NCBI GenBank assembly: GCA_028551475.1
Contig: CM052360.1
Location: 16,294,501-16,358,500, forward strand
Source: Casuarina equisetifolia
Lineage: Eukaryota > Streptophyta > Magnoliopsida > Fagales > Casuarinaceae
Length of the DNA: 64,000 nucleotides
Direction: 5' to 3'
Shown: in pieces, positions 1 to 12,682 of the stretch
How positions within the stretch are numbered: the first letter of the stretch is position 1
Layout: every line of letters starts with the position of its first letter
The notes under the pieces: generated by a model
What the model saw: only the letters and a program-made list of their open reading frames with translations
What the model was told of the DNA's origin: nothing
Database searches by the model: none
Made by a program: the position numbers and the translations under genes

Positions 1-262
1 AAAGAGCCATCGTGCGCGACGCGGTTCTACCAAATTTAAAACACATTAACGCCCCCCACTCATCCACGTCATCCCTACAGTAAAACAAAATTTCAAAATT
101 TTAACAGTCACTACACTAAAACCGAAAGGAAAACCAAGCTTAAGCTCAAACTTAATCAATAAACCAAGCCTTCCATTTCTCTCCCCGTCTCTCTCTCTCT
201 CTCTCTCTCTCTGCAACTCTTTGTCTTAAAGAAGACGAAACTCTCTCTCTCTCTCTCTCTCT

Positions 263-308
<46 letters not shown>

Positions 309-510
309 ACTGTGTGGGTCTTTGTGTGAGCCACACTGAGAAGTAGCTAAAGCGGCAAACAGAATAGAAAAAGAAGAACGAGATGTTCTTCGCTTTTGAT
401 TCGGAGGCCATGTGCGCCATCTGACACATTCTCTTCATTCTTCTTCTTCGTCTTTGCTACTGCTACTTTTGTGTTGCTTGTGCGAGTCACCGACTCAGTG
501 ATTCGACGCA
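1..510 (+). promoter_or_regulatory. KIN-7D promoter end and 5' UTR
   Basis: This is non-coding DNA upstream of the kinesin ATG at 511. Pure CT tracts lie at about 189-212, 241-263 and 271-305, split by a short C run. Such CT-rich leaders are common in plant 5' UTRs, so transcription probably starts near or before position 190. I see no clear TATA box. Minus-strand ORFs here are low-complexity Arg-Glu translations of the CT repeat and are not genes. Confidence 0.55.
189..305. repeat. CT microsatellites in KIN-7D leader
   Basis: Runs of the dinucleotide CT at about 189-212 and 241-305, the second broken by ten C residues at about 263-272. The length is likely to vary between individuals because long dinucleotide runs slip during replication. 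Confidence 0.9.
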
Positions 511-3500
511 ATGGCCTCCTCCTCACGAGCACGGAGCAGCTCGCCATTCTCGTATCGCAAGCCATCGACGCCGTTCTCCTCCACGTCGTCGTCTTCCTCT
601 TTAATGAATGGCCGTATCGTGCCACGTTCGTGTTCATCATCTGCCGCGTCGTACTTAAACGCGGGCGGTGGGCTTGGCTCTCGATCCATGACTCCGAGTC
701 GGACCCGCTCCGACTCAATGTACTGCGGTCCACGGGGATACGATAGTCGCTCACCCGTCGGGTTCGCATCGGACGAGTTAATTGCCGACCCAGTCGATGT
801 GCCGAGGTCCGGGGATAGCATTTCGGTGACGATTCGGTTCAGGCCGTTGAGGTAATGCTAGATCTGAGACTGTTGGATCAGATCCGCCGGGTTTCCTATT
901 CGAGGAAATGAGATCGTTTGCTTTGTAGGATTGTGATTTTTAGCGATGTGATTGGCGTGGTTTGACTTTGAGACCTGTGGTTGCAGTGAGAGAGAGTACC
1001 AGAGAGGGGACGAGATCGCTTGGTACGCGGACGGGGATAAGATTGTGAGGAACGAGTATAATCCAGCAACGGCTTATGCTTTTGGTATTGGTTTTTCTGT
1101 TTTGGAGATTTGAATTTGAAGTTTTACCCTAATTGGTGCAGTGGAAATGTGGATTAATATGCTTAAATTGAATTTGCATTTAATGTAGGAATTTATGGGT
1201 TTTGATTTTGGATTGGCAGATAAAGTTTTTGGACCACATACAGCTTCAGACGAAGTGTATGAAGTAGCGGCTAAGCCTGTAGTCAAGGCCTCAATGGAAG
1301 GTGTTAATGGTATGGCTTACTTTGTAAGCTTTCTGATTGGTTTTTTGTTAGCATAAATAGAATTTTCTTTCAGGAAATTTGAAGGATTTAATTCACGGCT
1401 CCTGAAATTGACTTTGACTAATTTTAATCCGAGGACCAAACTTGATTTGGTTGAAGTAGTTACTTAATTAAATCAAATTCTTTGCGGCCACAGTTAATTG
1501 TATAACCGGGAACAGAGAATTGCTTAACTTAGACGTTGTGTTCTGACAATGCAGGAACCGTTTTTGCCTATGGTGTTACAAGTAGTGGGAAGACACACAC
1601 TATGCATGTAAGTGCCATTTGTTGATTGTACGAGCTGCTTTTATCTTTGTTGTGTCTCAACTCTATCTGTTAATCAATCTTGCTGAGTAGATCCTGCCTG
1701 TGAATAGCTGTTTTAGTTAGCGATGTTAATCATTTGTCAATTGGTCCTCTTTATCTATCATTTTAGAATTTCCTTGGCCACGTAATTGGGGAATAGTTTG
1801 CAAATCAAATTATAATATGTGATTTTACTCGTGAGTATATGGTGGAATTGCAGTGTTGGAGTATGTTATGAAAGTTTAAACCTTGCAAGTGTTGACGTTT
1901 CAATTCTTGAATTTGCTATAGATGATTTGTTGTCCATGGATTTCTTTGTTCCTTATTCTAATTAACCCCTGCTCGATTGCCCTTTGATTGGTTCTTGTAA
2001 GTCTAATTGGGGGTTTCTATTAGGCATATGTATGGGCGTGGAGGATGGGGTTGATGTTTTAGGTCTAACTATTGCTTAAAAAGAAAAAAAAATTGAATTA
2101 GAAAAAGGAAGGTAAGATCTTCTACTTTAAACTTTAGACCTGATATAATATGCTGAAATACCTTTGAATCTCATCTTAGTTTACTAATCTTGCGATTGAA
2201 TGATATGCTCCTACCATATAATACATTGTGCTAAAATCGCTTTGATTGTAATAGTTTTCTACTCATGTTTTCTCTCTTTTGGATTTTCGGTGTACCCATT
2301 CCCAAATGGACCATGCAAGATATGCTAATGTTCAACTATGTGTTTTCTGTTCTTAACATTTATCTTGTATTATTTTGTACAGGGGGATCAAAATTCTCCT
2401 GGTATTATACCACTGGCTATAAAAGATGTTTTCAGTATTATCCAAGACGTAAGTGTTCTTAACAGTTTCTACACTTTCCTTTTGTTCATTTCTTTCCCTT
2501 TATCCAAGTTCTCCTGCTTCCTTTGCTTTTATAGGGGCACTTTTTCCTTTCTTGTATTGGCTTCTTGAACTTCTCTCTTAGCTATAGGTTCAATTTAACA
2601 AGGTGTGTTATACTTTGGCACAGCACTTATGAAGTACAATGCAATTAACTAAAATTGTTCTACAAGTCATCCTCAGAAGAAGTGTCACTCCTACTAAAAT
2701 TCGAATTATAACCAGTATCATACATTTCTTTATTAGATTGCATAGTTATAATTTCTTTGAAAAACTGAAGTTTTTGGTTCTGGTATTTGGGAAAACTACT
2801 TATTTTGCCCCACTTTGCTTTTGATGCATTGCTTGTCATTGTAGCACTTGCGGTGTCACTGTAAGGTTAATTACTTTTGGTTGACATTCATTGTTCATTG
2901 ATCTGCCTCATCTTTTCCTGTGAATTCATTCTTTATACCATTGTAGCTGACCATTTTTGCATGGATTATCAACTGTTTTCTCCTTTCAGACTCCAGGAAG
3001 AGAATTCTTACTTCGTGTGTCATATCTTGAGATCTATAATGAGGTCAGTTGCACCAAGATGAGTTTCCCAGCTTCTTCCGTGTTTGATCTCTGTTATTTC
3101 TTTGGCCATCAATCTGTAACTTTTATGGTTATAATTTTATATTATTGGGCCTTTTTTTAAATATCTTTTTAAATTTAGGAGTTTCACTCAAAGTATTATC
3201 ATCCTTTTGGTGGTGTTCTATTAGAAGGTATTTTCTTTATTTCTCCTTTTACATCAAAACAATTTGACATATTCTGCTGTTTGTGCTTCTCATATCAGGT
3301 GATAAATGACTTGCTTGACCCAACAGGTCAGAATTTGCGTGTTAGAGAAGATGCTCAGGTTTGTTGCTTATTCTTTCTCTCAAAAGTTCTTATTTCTTAT
3401 TCATTATTTTTCTGAATATCATCATTTGTTGGTCTCATCTATTTATTATTTTCCAGGGGACCTATGTTGAGGGTATAAAGGAAGAAGTTGTTTTGTCTCC

Positions 3501-6500
3501 TGGGCATGCACTTTCGTTTATTGCGGCTGGGGAAGGTGCTTATATCGCTTACTATATCCATCAATTTTGTCTTTCAAGCTTTTATGCTACACGGGTAACT
3601 GGTGAACTTTTCCTTTACTGATGTTTTAATTGGTAATTGCAGAGCATCGTCATGTTGGATCAAATAATTTTAATCTGTTCAGTAGCAGAAGTCACACTAT
3701 ATTTACCCTGGTAAGCGTACTATATCAAGATAACTGCCACCTCTTGACTTGTCGGCTTATATGAAACTTAACAGGAATAAAATGCTACTTCTATATCTCT
3801 TTGTTACCCTGGATTTTAATCTCATCTTTTTATTGGTCAGTTAGACACGCACTTTGTGGGTTTTGAATCCACAATCTGATTTTTTACGTCAGTCTGGTAG
3901 GGAAAGAGGGTAATAATTGAGCAAAATATTGCTGAAAAATTTCATGTTTGATGTTATCTTTTGAAATCTTAAAGGACTAACTTGTTCACACTCTAAATTC
4001 TGCCAGCCTAAAAACTAACTGAGATTCCATTCATTTGCTTGTTGATAAACTAAAGTTTTTTCTTTCTTTCTTTTTTTCTTCTTCTTCTTGAAAGCTTTCC
4101 GACAGTTATATGTGTAGGAAAAGAATGATAGCATCTTTAAAACGTTGCGGGCAACCATAGATTCTTGTATACAATTCTACAAGTGCTTTTCCTTCAGCAA
4201 TATGATCCATTCTGCTGAAACACAAGATAGTTTGAATGCTACATGGAAAGTTCTTTCTTTTTACACATACTTCTATAAACTTGGGGGGTGATACTTTAAC
4301 ATTAGTAACAGCGGCTTGCATCACTTCTATTTGTTACTAGACTTGCTTTATAGATTCCATTCATATTGCTTTATGTATCTAACTCATGGATGCATTTGCA
4401 GATGATTGAAAGTAGTGCCCACGGTGATGAATATGATGGAGTGATCTTCTCTCAACTTGTATGATTAAAATCATTTATCATTCGAGACAAATGAAATGTT
4501 ATTCTTTTAGTACTTGGTCTGACTCACTGATGTGTTTGTCTCTACTTCCTAGAATTTGATTGATCTCGCTGGATCTGAGAGCTCTAAAACTGAAACAACT
4601 GGACTTCGGAGAAAGGAAGGATCGTACATAAACAAAAGCCTTCTAACCCTTGGAACAGTAGGTGCCATGTAGTTTTCAGATGCTATAAAATATTGTTTTA
4701 AGTTCTTTAGTGTTATTTCTGGTAGTGTTTTAGATTCATTAATTTGATTCTGATTATCTCCTTCTCCAAAAATTGTTTCCAATCCTTGGTAGGCATGCCT
4801 TTAACCGTTCCACAATTCTGTTGCTGATAGGTTTACTTTTTAGCACATCCTAACATATCAATGTGGGCGTAAGTGCAAAAAAAAGCTCACTATTTTTGAC
4901 TCTTAGCTGAGCAAGAATTTACACTTGTTTCACAGTAAATTATTCTGGATATGCATCATTGGTTTATATTTTTTAACTTGATTATATGGTTGCAATATGA
5001 AGGTAATAGGTAAATTAAGTGAGGGGAAGGCATCTCATGTTCCTTATAGAGATTCTAAGCTTACTCGTCTGTTGCAATCTTCACTGAGTGGGCATGGGCA
5101 CGTCTCAGTAAGTTGTGACACATTTTGTTGGCGTGCAACAACATTATTTAAATTTCACTTTGCCCTGAATCATTATGTAGTTGCACTAATAGAACCTTTT
5201 CTACTAATTTATATGTTCCCAGCTTATATGCACAGTAACTCCTGCATCAAGCAATATGGAGGAAACTCATAATACATTGAAGTTCGCAAGTAGGGCAAAG
5301 CGAGTGGAGATCTATGCCTCACGCAATAGGGTACATTATAACTTTATTGTGATTTAGGGCAGTTTAGTGGAATTTCAAATAATAAGCAATAGAAGCTCAC
5401 TCTTTGCTGGTTTTTGGCAATAATGTTTCAGATTATTGATGAAAAATCATTGATTAAAAAGTATCAAAGGGAAATTTCAGTCCTTAAAGAAGAACTTGAT
5501 CAGCTAAGGAGGGGGATGCTTGCTGGTGTAAACCATGAGGAGCTTTTGACCTTAAAGCAAAAGGTTTCTTTGTATCCTTTCCCCAATATAAATGTTATAT
5601 GGCGCATCAATTTCTAAACATGTTTTTATGAGTAATATTTACTGTCAATCTTCTATTCTTGGTTGACTAGTTGGAAGAGGGTCAAGTGAAAATGCAATCA
5701 AGATTGGAGGAAGAAGAGGAAGCCAAGGCTGCTCTAATGAGTAGAATCCAGAGACTAACCAAGCTCATACTTGTCTCCACGAAGAATACAATTCCTGGAT
5801 GTTTGAGTGATATTCCCAGTCATCAAAGGAGTCACTCTGTTGGGGAGGATGATGTGAGGCCCTTTTCTCTCTATCAATACTAGTCATGTGAACAGAGGCC
5901 CATTTTTTTGCTTGTATATCGACTGTTCTTGCCTCACCAATCTAAGTCTGTGAAATAGTTTGTTCAATGTTGATGGGAGTAATGTTTCTTTCTGTCAGAG
6001 ATGAACCTTCTGGAAATTTGGTTTGTAATCTTCTGCTTTTGGATTAATTTTTGCTCTAATAAATCGAGTCTAAGTTAACAAGTGCTTAGTGGTTCAAATT
6101 ATCCTGGTAGATATATTCCATTTTCCACATTTCCTATTATTGTCTTGTTATTTATGAGGTTGTGTTCCTTCCGGAAGAGTTGTTTCCCCCACCCCCGTTA
6201 AAAGGAACTGTAATGAGGATTGTGCTTTGGAAGTAAAAATCATATTCAAATAACATGAATCTGTTGATCATCTTTATGCCATTTTCTTCCTCAGAAACTG
6301 GAGGCTTTGCGAGAGGGTGAGAGTCAGAAGGATTCTGTTTTGTCTGTCTCTGGTGCTTCAGCAGATGCACCTTATGATTTTAAACACAGAAGATCTACTA
6401 GCAAGTGGAATGAAGAACTCTCGCCATCGGGCAGTTCAATCACTGAATCAACTCAGGCGGGTGAACTTATCAGCGGCTCAAAACTGCCAACAGTGGGTTC

Positions 6501-9500
6501 TATGTTTTATCTAACTTCCTTATTTTGCTATTGATATAGTACGAAATGCAAATAACTTTGTGGATAAGTTACTTTTTGCCTGCATATAGTTTTGACCCTT
6601 CTAAACTGATGCAAGATGGGCCTATGGTTTCATTTCCACCTCTTTTGTAAGGCCAAAGTTTGGCAACCTATTTGTTCATCTTGGCAGGTTTTGGCTTTAA
6701 ATTGAGTCTCTTTTTCCCTTTGGCTTCTTGTTGGCCTCTTAATACGCTGTCCCTTGAGCTATTGGTTTGCGATGGAACTTGTTTCTGGTTTGCTCTCTCC
6801 TGTGTTAATTATACTGCATATTGGCATTTGGACGATTCTTTTAGCTGGATGGAAAAGGATCCAATTTATGCAAAACTTGTTTCTCCTGAAATTCCGGCTG
6901 GATGGAAAAAGATTTGATTTTATATTTATATGCAGAACTACTTTCGCCTGAAGTCCCAGAGAAGATTTTCCTAAACATCTTGGTGTTGCGACTCGTTAAA
7001 TTCTTCTACACTATGGTGGTGGGAATTTACTTGATACATGGAGTAGATAGGCTTCCGCATCCTTTCCATTCCTTCACTATTTATTCTCTGTTCTTCTTAC
7101 ATGCAGTCTTGAGAGACTTTGTTGAAGTTCTCTCCTCTGGTGAAGATCCTATGACAAATCTCAACTCTTCCTCCCTCTCATATGCATACCTTCCAGAATA
7201 GGGGGAATCCTTTTTTCTTTTGATTATAAATACGGGAAAGCATAGCTCCTAAATCCTTCTAAAGTTTAAATAAGACATTTTCCTGGTGTTCGACCTCATT
7301 ATGAAAAAGCTATATAATCTTATGTTGGTAATTAAATATTTCGTGGGTTTATGCTGTATATACTTGTCTTGATGGTAGGTGTTTCATTCTTGTTTTATTG
7401 TTACGTTAATTGAAGTAATATTGCTTATTGTGTGGGGATTCTAGGGAGGGATGACAATGTCAGATCAGATAGACCTTCTTGTTGAGCAAGTTAAGATGCT
7501 TGCTGGGGAAATTGCTTTTAGCACCAGCACCCTTAAGCGCCTTGTTGAGCAGTCTGTAAATGATCCTGATAGCTCAAAGACTCAGGTACATCTTTCTTGT
7601 TCTCCGTCTTAGGTTCACACTTCACCACGTCGCAGTTGAAGTTGGCTGAAAAATTATGTTCCTCAAAAATTATGGCAGCAAACAAGTTTTGCCATTCGTT
7701 TTTGTCTGGCTCTGTTCGCATTCTGGCATAAGAGCTTCATTCTCTCATTCGAAGAGAATACTGTAGCTTTGGAACTACTATTATGTTCTCCAATTCGTAC
7801 CTTTCTGTCATGCGAATCTTTGTTTTGACTTAAAATTGAGCCGGCTAGACTTATCCCAGTGTTATGGACTGTCTGTTTCCTTATATTGATATGCATGCTA
7901 TAGCGGCCAGGGAACTGCTTGGTTTGGTTTATCTCTTCCACCACCAACTCTTTTATTTTTTTCTTTTTTAAATAATATATTTTTTAAAATTAAATTTATA
8001 TACCCTTTTTGCCTCAACATAGACATTGTTGGTTTGTCTAGAAGCTAATTACTGGATGCAAGATGCAATATCCTTTGTTTAAATTTTTTTTTTTATCTGC
8101 ACATCTAGGAACATCTCTGTTGTGAAACACTCTGATTTTTTATTTTTTTATTTTTTATTTTCTGGCTCTTGTTCATATATAGATTCAAAACTTGGAACGT
8201 GAGATCCAAGAAAAGAGGAGGCAAATGGGGGTTTTGGAGCAGCGTATTATTGAGAGTGGTGAGGCTTCAATTGCTAATGCATCGTCGGTTGAAATGCAGC
8301 AGGTGAGTGCGAGTATCTTCATCCTTGTGGTCATTACTCTCCTCTCATATGCTTTTTTCTATTTCTACGTTTGTTGGTCAGTTATTTTAATTGTTAGGAG
8401 ATGTCTTATTCCTCTTATGGTGGCAGACGGTTATGAGATTGATGACCCAGTGTAATGAGAAGGATTTTGAGCTGGAGGTTAGTATGTACGGCACTATTTT
8501 GTTTTGGTTTTTGAGGATTCAGAATAATGTTTTTTCATACCAACACTTGTTTGACCTCATTTTTTAATGATTGTATGTGGTTTCAGTTTTTCGTTCATCT
8601 TTTATATTGTGATAGCAAAAATAGCATGTAGTTAAACATGATATTTCATGTTCATCATTGATTTCAATTTTTTATTTTCTATTTTTCTGCAGATAAAATC
8701 AGCAGATAATCGTGTCCTCCAGGAGCAGCTGCAGAATAAGGTCGGAATGTGACTCTCTCTTTGTCCTAGTTATTTTTGCCCATCTATTTTCATTTGATCC
8801 TAATCGATTGCTACTTTAATTGCTTTGCTTGAACATAGTATTAGGCCCTTTAGTAAGCACTTGCTCTTTTTCCTTTCTTTATAAAATCGAGGCTCTTAAA
8901 CTTTTATCATCTGGTGATTTTCAGTGTTCAGAGAACAAGGAACTGCAAGAGAAAGTGAATATCCTTGAGCAGCGTTTTGCCTTAGCCACTGGTGATAAAT
9001 TATCGATGTCTACAGAGCAGTTTGTTTCTGTAGACTATGTTGATGAGTTGAAGAGGAAAATACAGACTCAGGTGATTATTTAGTATTCGCACTCTGAGAT
9101 TAGCTAAATGGATCTGAGGTGTTGGCTGTTGGTGGATGGGCATCGATTAACTTTTCTTCACAACCTGAAGTCAAACTGATATTTTAGTTTATGTTCATGA
9201 GTTCATGTGCAGTTTCATTTGTTAGGATAGTCCCATTGGTTTAGGGTAAATTTTTTTTTTTCATTCTTTTTTTCCCCCCCAAGAGATTACTGTATCAGTA
9301 TGGTGGATTAGTGGAGTGACTTGGTATTCAGTTGCCTATTTTATGCCAACTTACCGGATAAGAGGAATAATTTATGATTTTAGTCTATGCAAAATATTTT
9401 CATTCTACTTTTAGTAATTGCTTGCACTTTTGGAACTCATTGTTATTTCCATTTGTACGGCCAGGAGATTGAGAATGAGAAACTTAAGCTGGAGCATGTT

Positions 9501-10984
9501 CAGCTGTCCGAGGAGAACAGTGGATTACGTGTGCAGAACCTGAAATTGGCAGAGGAGGCTTCTTACGCAAAAGAACTGGCCTCTGCTGCTGCTGTTGAGC
9601 TGAAGAATTTGGCTGGTGAAGTTACAAAGATCTCATTACAGAATACGAAGCTAGAAAAGGAATTGTTGGCTGCTCGAGAGTTGGTCCATTCTAGAGGCAC
9701 TACTATGCAAACTATGAATGGTACCAACCGCAAGTTCAGTGATGGAACAAGAGCTGGAAGGAAAGGAAGGCTATCTGGCCGTGCTAATGAAATATCTGGA
9801 ATGGATGATTTTGACTCATGGAATCTTGATCCAGATGATTTAAAGATGGAACTGCAAGCAAGGAAACAAAGAGAAGCAGCGCTTGAAGTTGCATTAGCTG
9901 AAAAGGAGTTCATTGAAGATGAATATAGGAAAAAGGTTGAGGAGGCAAAGAAAAGGGAGGAGGCTCTGGAAAATGATTTGGCAAACATGTGGGTGCTTGT
10001 TGCTAAGTTGAAGAAAGAGGGAGGAGCTATCCCTGAGTTGAATACTGACGAGAGGCCTAGTGAAGAAATAGAACAAATTGATGATTCAAAATCAAATGAA
10101 ATTGACAGCAATTCTTTTATCGAAGAGAGACAAGTTTTGGATGTTTCAAAGTCAGCTGATGAAATTCCCAAGGAAGAACCCCTGGTTGTTCGCCTGAAGG
10201 TAATGTCGTATTCTATTTCTATCTGCTGAAGTTGTTCATACTTAATCCACTTAAAATTGGATCTCAAACCATGTGTCAAAACAAAGGGTAATACCCAATG
10301 CAGTGCCACCTGAAATGCTGCTCTCATGCAAAGTCATTGCATTTACTCATATGCTTGGCTATATAACATCTTAAAATTAGTCTTTGACAGCAGCCAAGAG
10401 CCAGACTTATCTACTTAGAATGGACTCGATAAATAGTTTTCTTACCAGTCAGTCAATGTTCCAATCGGTGCCTTTTAGATTTGATAGAACTTTACTGAGG
10501 TAGTTTGCCAGAAGTTTGAAGAATTTCTTTCTATGTTCCATTAGAAGCCTGTCGAAGTGGAATTGCTTGAGCAAGAAAGTATTATGTGAAAGAGAATGCT
10601 TTTAGTGATAATTTTCTTAAGATTTATGCTTTCATGGGATGGCTTATATTCTGGATCCCTTTTTGTGCTTTCAGGCACGAATGCAAGAGATGAAAGAAAA
10701 GGAACTCAAGTACCTAGCAAATGGAGATGCCAATTCACATATTTGTAAAGTATGTTTTGAATCTCCAACTGCAGCAATTCTTCTCCCCTGTCGCCACTTT
10801 TGTTGTAAGTGATCAAACCTCCCAGATTAAACCACGCCCAATGCTTTATGCTTGTCGTGTTTTTGGTCCTAAGATTTCTTCTATACCTTTTTTTGCAGTG
10901 TGTAAATCTTGTTCACTGGCTTGTTCCGAGTGTCCACTTTGTCGTACAAAAATTGCAGATAGACTTTTTGCATTTACTTCATGA
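511..10984 (+). CDS. KIN7D: Kinesin-like protein KIN-7D type, with C-terminal RING finger
   Basis: Plus-end microtubule motor of the plant kinesin-7 (CENP-E-like) family; Arabidopsis KIN-7D/MKRP2 is the closest relative I can recall. Exons by GT-AG splicing: 511-851, 987-1084, 1220-1309, 1555-1607, 2383-2448, 2990-3043, 3299-3358, 3457-3535, 3643-3710, 4402-4458, 4553-4657, 5003-5107, 5223-5330, 5432-5563, 5671-5853, 6295-6492, 7445-7585, 8183-8302, 8427-8477, 8693-8740, 8925-9071, 9465-10199, 10675-10804, 10899-10984. They sum to 3,255 nt with no frame break, giving 1,084 aa. Order: Ser/Arg-rich leader (1-105, read as an organelle-targeting or disordered region), motor (about 106-430) with P-loop GVTSSGKT (183-190), switch I SSRSH (294-298) and switch II DLAGSE (326-331), long coiled coils to about 1,000, then a C3HC4 RING (Cys1037, Cys1040, Cys1052, His1054, Cys1058, Cys1061, Cys1068, Cys1071). 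The RING suggests E3 ubiquitin-ligase activity (inference). The start is the first ATG in frame with the motor. Confidence 0.95.
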
Positions 10985-12480
10985 CAGACTGCTTCTAAAT
11001 CCCGCAAATGAAGGTATCATATTTGTTACGTTTAGGGGCTAAATCCTGTTAAGTTAATCAATTGAACTAGATATGATTTTGATGGAATCTTGTCATTTTA
11101 TTGATTGGCTTAAAGAAATCATAAATATCTAAGTTTTTGCTTCCATGCCAGGCATGTTATAAGTTAATATTTTCTTTAAGTTATATATCATACTTGCTAC
11201 TTTTAACATATTATTTGTTTGTTTCGATTGCAGGTTTGTCCTCATTCATATATTTGCTATTTTTCAGTGCAATGGCGTTGAAATTCTTTCATTAGTTTGC
11301 CTGTTTGTAACTATCCAAAAGGTATATGCATATTTTCTCTTTATCCGCCCTCTTGAGGCTGTAAAATAATAGAGGGGAACAGATGAAAAGAAAGACAAAT
11401 GAGAAAAGATCAGTCAATTGGAAGTTTCGGATGCAGGATCTTGCTTGGTATCTTACCAGGCAATGCAACGTTGTTATCTGTCTGAACTCATTGGCATGTA
11501 TATAACAACAATGTAAGCTTCCATAAGGAAGCATTTGTCTCGTGCAATGGCAAATAGCTAAATATGTGTCTTTTTGGTTCCGTAGCACATCAATTCCGTT
11601 AAGCAAAAAACCTTGATATTGTGCAAATCAGTGGACTAAAAGAGGACTAAAAGAGATGATGGATTCACGGGTGATGTTAGTAAAGTTGGTTGCAGAAAAC
11701 ACTTTCGCAGTCAGACTTGAATTGTGATCTGATGGCGTGTGCAGGCTTATGATAACCTGTCTTTCTCTTCCTCTAGGCAACGGTGTCAGGCTCAAAAGGG
11801 TACTTGTCTTTTCATGCTTGATTTTACCTGTGGGATCGCCGGACTAGACTGAACAATATAATTAGAGAATCTAAGTTATTGACGCTTATGATGATAACTT
11901 GTCTTTACTATTTCAGGCTCAAAAGGGTACTTGTCTTTTCACGCTTGATTTAATAACATTAGAGAACCTAAGTGATTTACGCTTCTGCCGGGAAAGGGCA
12001 TGAATGCCCTCTGTATCATCGCTCTTTGTTTGAAGGTCAGTTGGGGATGCACTCTGCCCCACGTTGCTGAACTTTTACTTTACGCTTCGGCTCCAACTCA
12101 TCGACCGAGTAAAGCTTGACAGGTGACAAGCTGGATCTACAAAGGTTTCCATTTCCGGAAGAAGTCTTCCATTTCCGTTGTGATGCGTTTATTTGGCATA
12201 TGCACGGCCCCTACGGCACTTCTCTGCGCAGACCCAGGGCCAGAATGCTGGAGGGATCGGTGGCACAGGAAGAATCTGCTAGTTCTTCTTGTACCATCCT
12301 TCCAAAACAGTCCACGAGTCCGTCACATGGCTGTTCACGCTTTGTTTTTCCAATTTTTGTTAGTGTAAATGTCCTCGCCACAAGATTGTAATTTTGAGAA
12401 GAACTTGTCAGGACTACCTTGTTTCCGTTTCGCCTTTGTTCAAAGAGTTTTTGTGTAAAATGGGAATGGTCTAAATCTGC
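10985..12480 (+). other. KIN-7D 3' UTR and downstream region
   Basis: Transcribed tail expected after the kinesin stop at 10,982-10,984. A likely 3' UTR intron runs from GT at 11,014 to AG at 11,233; its donor lies 29 nt after the stop. Two imperfect copies of a segment follow (see the repeat at about 11,743-11,960). The 12,000-12,430 stretch is less AT-rich and has a 91-codon open frame (12,116-12,391) with no recognisable domain; I treat it as chance. The polyadenylation site is not certain. 12,480-12,682 looks like a short intergenic gap before the end of the convergent B-box gene. Confidence 0.45.
11743..11960 (+). repeat. Imperfect tandem duplication, offset about 127 bp
   Basis: The segment containing caggctcaaaagggtacttg occurs at 11,787 and again at 11,914. 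Both are followed by a near-identical cttttca(t/c)gcttgattt and preceded by related GCTTATGATAAC text (about 11,745 and 11,884). This is a two-copy direct repeat in the kinesin 3' region. Confidence 0.8.
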
Positions 12481-12682
12481 GTACTACAGTTGCAAACAAA
12501 ACTGACCAAACTACGTTAATCTTGTTCCAAGTAGAGTTTTGACACTACTCAAAAACTAAGCCAGGTGAAGAACAGCAAAACCATTGACAAAAGTTCACCC
12601 CAAGCTAAACACATGGAAGGGATGGCCGACATAGCACAGACAGACTGAAGAGTTTGCTAAAAGAAACTTCTAATGCAAAATT

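Noticed and set aside
152..438. Arg-Glu repeat proteins on the minus strand
   Set aside because: Low-complexity translation of CT microsatellites in the kinesin leader.
9563..10327. 254-codon minus-strand open frame
   Set aside because: It is antisense to the largest coiled-coil exon of the kinesin (9,465-10,199); its Ser/Phe-rich text is the shadow of a Glu/Lys-rich helix.
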